From: Pontibacillus sp. HMF3514
Lineage (GTDB): Bacteria > Bacillota > Bacilli > Bacillales > BH030062
DNA: 64,000 bases
Direction: 5' to 3'
NCBI RefSeq assembly: GCF_009858175.1
Contig: NZ_CP047393.1
Location: forward strand, 3,782,001 to 3,846,000
The stretch's first letter is position 1; each line of letters starts with the position of its first letter. Below the pieces are notes generated by a model. The model did not search any database and was not told the DNA's origin. It was given only the letters and a program-made list of their open reading frames with translations. This document shows, piece by piece, positions 61,765 to 64,000 of this stretch. Made by a program: the position numbers and the translations under genes.

Positions 61765-63099
61765 ATGTATCATTCACTTATACAATCCAAAGGTATATGG
61801 ATTAAAATCTCCCTTATCCTTTTAGGGGTCTCCATGCCGTTATGGCTAGGAGCTGATGAAACCGGTCTGACGAGCATGATGGATGAGCTTAGAAGTGATC
61901 CAACCGGCAATACGTTGATGTTAACGGCCTTTGTTTTGGTCATGCTTAATACGGTCCGTGCTCTTCCTCACTATCTTGGATCACTTTTATTAGGAGATGA
62001 ATTAGCCAAAAAGCTTAACAAGCCATGGCTGACGTTCATTGTTCCTTTCATCATCATTCCGCTGGTCTATATGACAATCAACCTCTACAATCCGCTTAAT
62101 TATGATTTTGGTGGCCCAGCATTACTGTTATTGATATCAATCGTATTGTTGCATTTATTAGGAAAAGGTCGCATGAGGCCAATACTGAAATCCTTTGTAT
62201 TAGCTCAGCTACTGTTTGGATTTCAGTGGCTGGATACCGTTATCTTTTTAACACCTCTAGGATTTGGAGGAGGACCGATCTCCAGTGAAGTGAAAGAGAT
62301 CGCAGTCAATATCGGTTTTGGCAACACATTATCGTTATACAGCCTGTTATTATGTGGTATATTCATGATCAATGCGGTTGTTTTAGCTGTCTATCTAACT
62401 GTTTCAGAGCAAAAGTGGCGTATGAGGCAGGACTTAAATATTGCTAGAGGTGAAATGGTGGAATCTCGCGCAGGTCGTGAAGCATTGCACCTAGTTCATG
62501 ACTTAAAAACTCCTCTTTCTCTTATTGAAGGCTTAAACTCCTTGATTCAAATGAAATCCAAAGATCAGGATGTTCTAGAATACACAGAGCAAATATCCGA
62601 ATCGATCGAATCTACAAGTAACATGGTCTCTGAGATTTTGTATGAAGAAAAGAAAAACTGGTGTACGCTTTCAAGGTTGATTGAATATGTACGAGCCAAT
62701 AAACTTACCGACCAATCAATTGATTTTCAATTTGAACTTCACGCAGATCCAAGTATAAAAGTGTATGTAAATAAAATTCGTATGACGAGAGCCATTGTGA
62801 ACTTGATTGATAACGCCTGTGATGCTGTTGATGGGAAAGCAAGCGCTAAGGTGACTATTCGATCGGAATTCGATGAATCAGGTATCTGGCTAGGCGTAGA
62901 GGATAATGGAAAGGGACTCTCTAAAAAGGAACAGCAAAAAATTTGGAATGCTGGATACAGTACGAAAGCTCATCCTGGTGTTGGCTTGACGTTTGTGAAA
63001 AACGTCGTTGATGAGCATGATGCTACCTTGAAAATCGAGAGTGAATTAAAAAAGGGAACAACCTTCTGGATTGTTCTACCAAAGGAGTGTGTACAGCTA
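61765..63099 (+). CDS. Membrane sensor histidine kinase
   Basis: About 445 residues. Six or so N-terminal membrane helices (~10-212) with no PAS or Cache domain visible, then HisKA-type phospho-acceptor His245 (LHLVHDLKTPLS) and an ATPase domain with Asn350 (NLIDNACDAV), DNGKGLS and GVGLTFVKN. Start at the ATG six bases after GGAG. The gene ends 63102 with ATGA overlap to the regulator. Signal unknown; the membrane part may sense an ion or solute. Confidence 0.88.
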
Positions 63100-63719
63100 T
63101 GAACATTTTAATCATTGATGACGATCCATCCCTACGTTATATGCTGACTGAAATTTGCAAGCATGCAGGATGGGACTCAGAGATTGCAGAAAATGGACAA
63201 AAGGGCGTAGATTTATTCCAACAAGGGAATTATGACCTCATTCTTGTTGATTATCATATGCCAGAGATGGATGGGATTCAAACTGTGAAAGCAATTCGAA
63301 GCCATCACTCTCAAATACCTATACTCGTTCTAACAGTAGATGAAAGACAAGAGATTGCTGATCGCTTTCTTCAGGAGGGAGCCAATGACTTTGCTTTGAA
63401 ACCAGTAAAAGCTCCGGATATCATCTCAAGAATCCAGCTCCATGTTCAGCTAGCTAATTTGAAAGGTTCTCAAGTCCAGGATGACAATGTGTTCAGCTCT
63501 AAGGGAATTAGTAAAAACACACTCTCTCATATCGAGGATTTTATGAAAAAGCAACCTGAACCAAGCTCTGTAGATGAAATTTCAAAAGAGGTCAACCTTG
63601 CCTATCCAACAGTTTATCGGTACGTAACTCATTTGCTGAATGAAGGCAAAGTAAAGCAGATTGATTCCCACCAAAAGATGGGGCGACCGAAAAAATTATA
63701 TCAATGGTACTCCGTTTAA
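63099..63719 (+). CDS. Response regulator, CitB/DcuR-like
   Basis: 206 residues: receiver domain with acidic pocket Asp7-9, phospho-acceptor Asp51 (LVDYHMPEMDG) and Lys in ALKPVKAPD, then a C-terminal winged helix (VDEISKEVNLAYPTVYRYVTHL). Family members control transport genes for di- or tricarboxylates. Starts inside the kinase stop codon (ATGA), with AAAGGAG upstream. Likely targets: its own operon and the NhaC-type gene, both bearing the T-rich 21-mer. Confidence 0.9.
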   Translation: MNILIIDDDPSLRYMLTEICKHAGWDSEIAENGQKGVDLFQQGNYDLILVDYHMPEMDGIQTVKAIRSHHSQIPILVLTVDERQEIADRFLQEGANDFALKPVKAPDIISRIQLHVQLANLKGSQVQDDNVFSSKGISKNTLSHIEDFMKKQPEPSSVDEISKEVNLAYPTVYRYVTHLLNEGKVKQIDSHQKMGRPKKLYQWYSV

Positions 63720-63746
63720 GCATTCGCCTTTGGGCGGGTGTTTTTT
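63719..63746 (+). terminator. Terminator of the two-component operon
   Basis: CATTCGCC/GGGCGGGTG hairpin followed by six T. Confidence 0.75.
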
Positions 63747-63759
63747 ATTGGATTACTTT

Positions 63760-63777
63760 TATCAGCGATCGCTGATA
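63760..63777. promoter_or_regulatory. Perfect 18-bp palindrome
   Basis: TATCAGCGATCGCTGATA, perfectly symmetrical, between the operon terminator and the next promoter. Operator or remnant palindromic element. Confidence 0.45.
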
Positions 63778-63818
63778 CCACTTTTTACACTCCCTCCCTT
63801 CCCAAGCAATTCTTCTCA

Positions 63819-63868
63819 ACTTTTTTTCATTTTTTTCTGTATGAAAATTAAAAATGAGTTCTTATAAT
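63819..63868 (+). promoter_or_regulatory. Promoter region of the NhaC-type gene
   Basis: T-rich 21-mer (63819-63839) followed by a TATAAT -10 at 63863-63868 without a good -35, as expected for an activated promoter. Confidence 0.5.
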
Positions 63869-63914
63869 GATTTTTAACATTTCAAACAATTTAGACATCG
63901 AAAGGAGATGCTAT

Positions 63915-64000
63915 ATGGAACATTTCGGCCTATTATCTTTATTACCATCCGTAGTCGCTTTGGTCTTAGCCATTTGGTCTAAGCGAGTTGTCCCATCATT
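63915..64000 (+). CDS. NhaC-type Na+/H+ antiporter, N-terminus only (runs off window)
   Basis: ATG 63915 after AAAGGAG; 28 codons (MEHFGLLSLLPSVVALVLAI...) typical of the first helix of NhaC family antiporters, which include Na+/H+ and malate/lactate exchangers. The gene continues past the window, so assignment is provisional. Confidence 0.6.
   Translation, partial: MEHFGLLSLLPSVVALVLAIWSKRVVPS

Overview
This window is low-GC, Gram-positive chromosome from an endospore-forming, salt-adapted member of the Bacillaceae, of the Halobacillus/Pontibacillus/Virgibacillus type. The evidence is strong Shine-Dalgarno sites, many stem-loop plus T-run terminators, two H-type small acid-soluble spore protein genes, an IDEAL-domain protein, HelD, YpmR/YpmS, an ectoine synthase, a BCCT compatible-solute transporter and the start of an NhaC-type antiporter. 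The genus is inferred from gene content only. No rRNA, tRNA, CRISPR array, replication origin or intact transposase gene was found.

Layout. 1-9.4 kb: methionine gamma-lyase (cut by the window edge), LysE exporter, a c-di-GMP-II riboswitch in front of an EAL phosphodiesterase, a Rieske flavoprotein, a three-gene operon (duplicated membrane protein, APH-type kinase, thioredoxin-reductase-like enzyme) and an FAD monooxygenase. 9.6-12 kb: polar amino acid ABC importer with a CodY-like box. 12-20 kb: asparagine synthetase, ypmR-ypmS, a lone ectC, DinB-like protein and BCCT transporter. 20-30 kb: efflux pump, cell-wall amidase, a sulfatase fossil, cysK, DAACS symporter, aldo/keto reductase, Na/Ca exchanger and EamA transporter. 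30.4-34.4 kb: an array of three headless toxin-immunity cassettes inserted inside a small gene, followed by a frameshifted acetyltransferase and a VOC fossil. 34.4-52.4 kb: SnoaL-type ECF sigma factor, threonine aldolase, FNT channel, lipase, helD, sspH, a heterodimeric ABC exporter, a channel-like protein, a DHA2 efflux pump and a frameshifted cysteine dioxygenase. 52.6-57.8 kb: a formate module (fdhD, formate dehydrogenase, DUF2294 protein, oxalate/formate-family transporter). 58-64 kb: second sspH, acyltransferase, M20 amidohydrolase and a two-component system beside the NhaC-type gene.

The most unusual segment is 30,439-33,747. An 84-residue gene is cut after codon 45 and its two halves rejoin perfectly in frame once 3.05 kb is removed. 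The removed DNA is three toxin-tail plus immunity units, each running from TAAGTT(G/C)TAATCTT to TTACCCGTACCC. The left junction reads GTAGCC|TAAGTT, the internal junctions GTACCC|TAAGTT and the right junction GTACCC|TCAATC. This is the pattern expected if circular cassettes entered GTAGCC|TCAATC by conservative recombination. No recombinase is visible nearby.

Other non-coding signals: four copies of a large composite palindromic repeat whose stems show compensatory changes between copies; a second element of about 330 bp with long inverted ends; an 11-base word (AGCGATCCTGT) present three times in the leaders of the formate genes, twice directly before a terminator; and an identical T-rich 21-mer upstream of both the histidine kinase and the NhaC-type gene. 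Several genes are decayed: sulfatase, VOC protein, GNAT, cysteine dioxygenase and an immunity paralogue.
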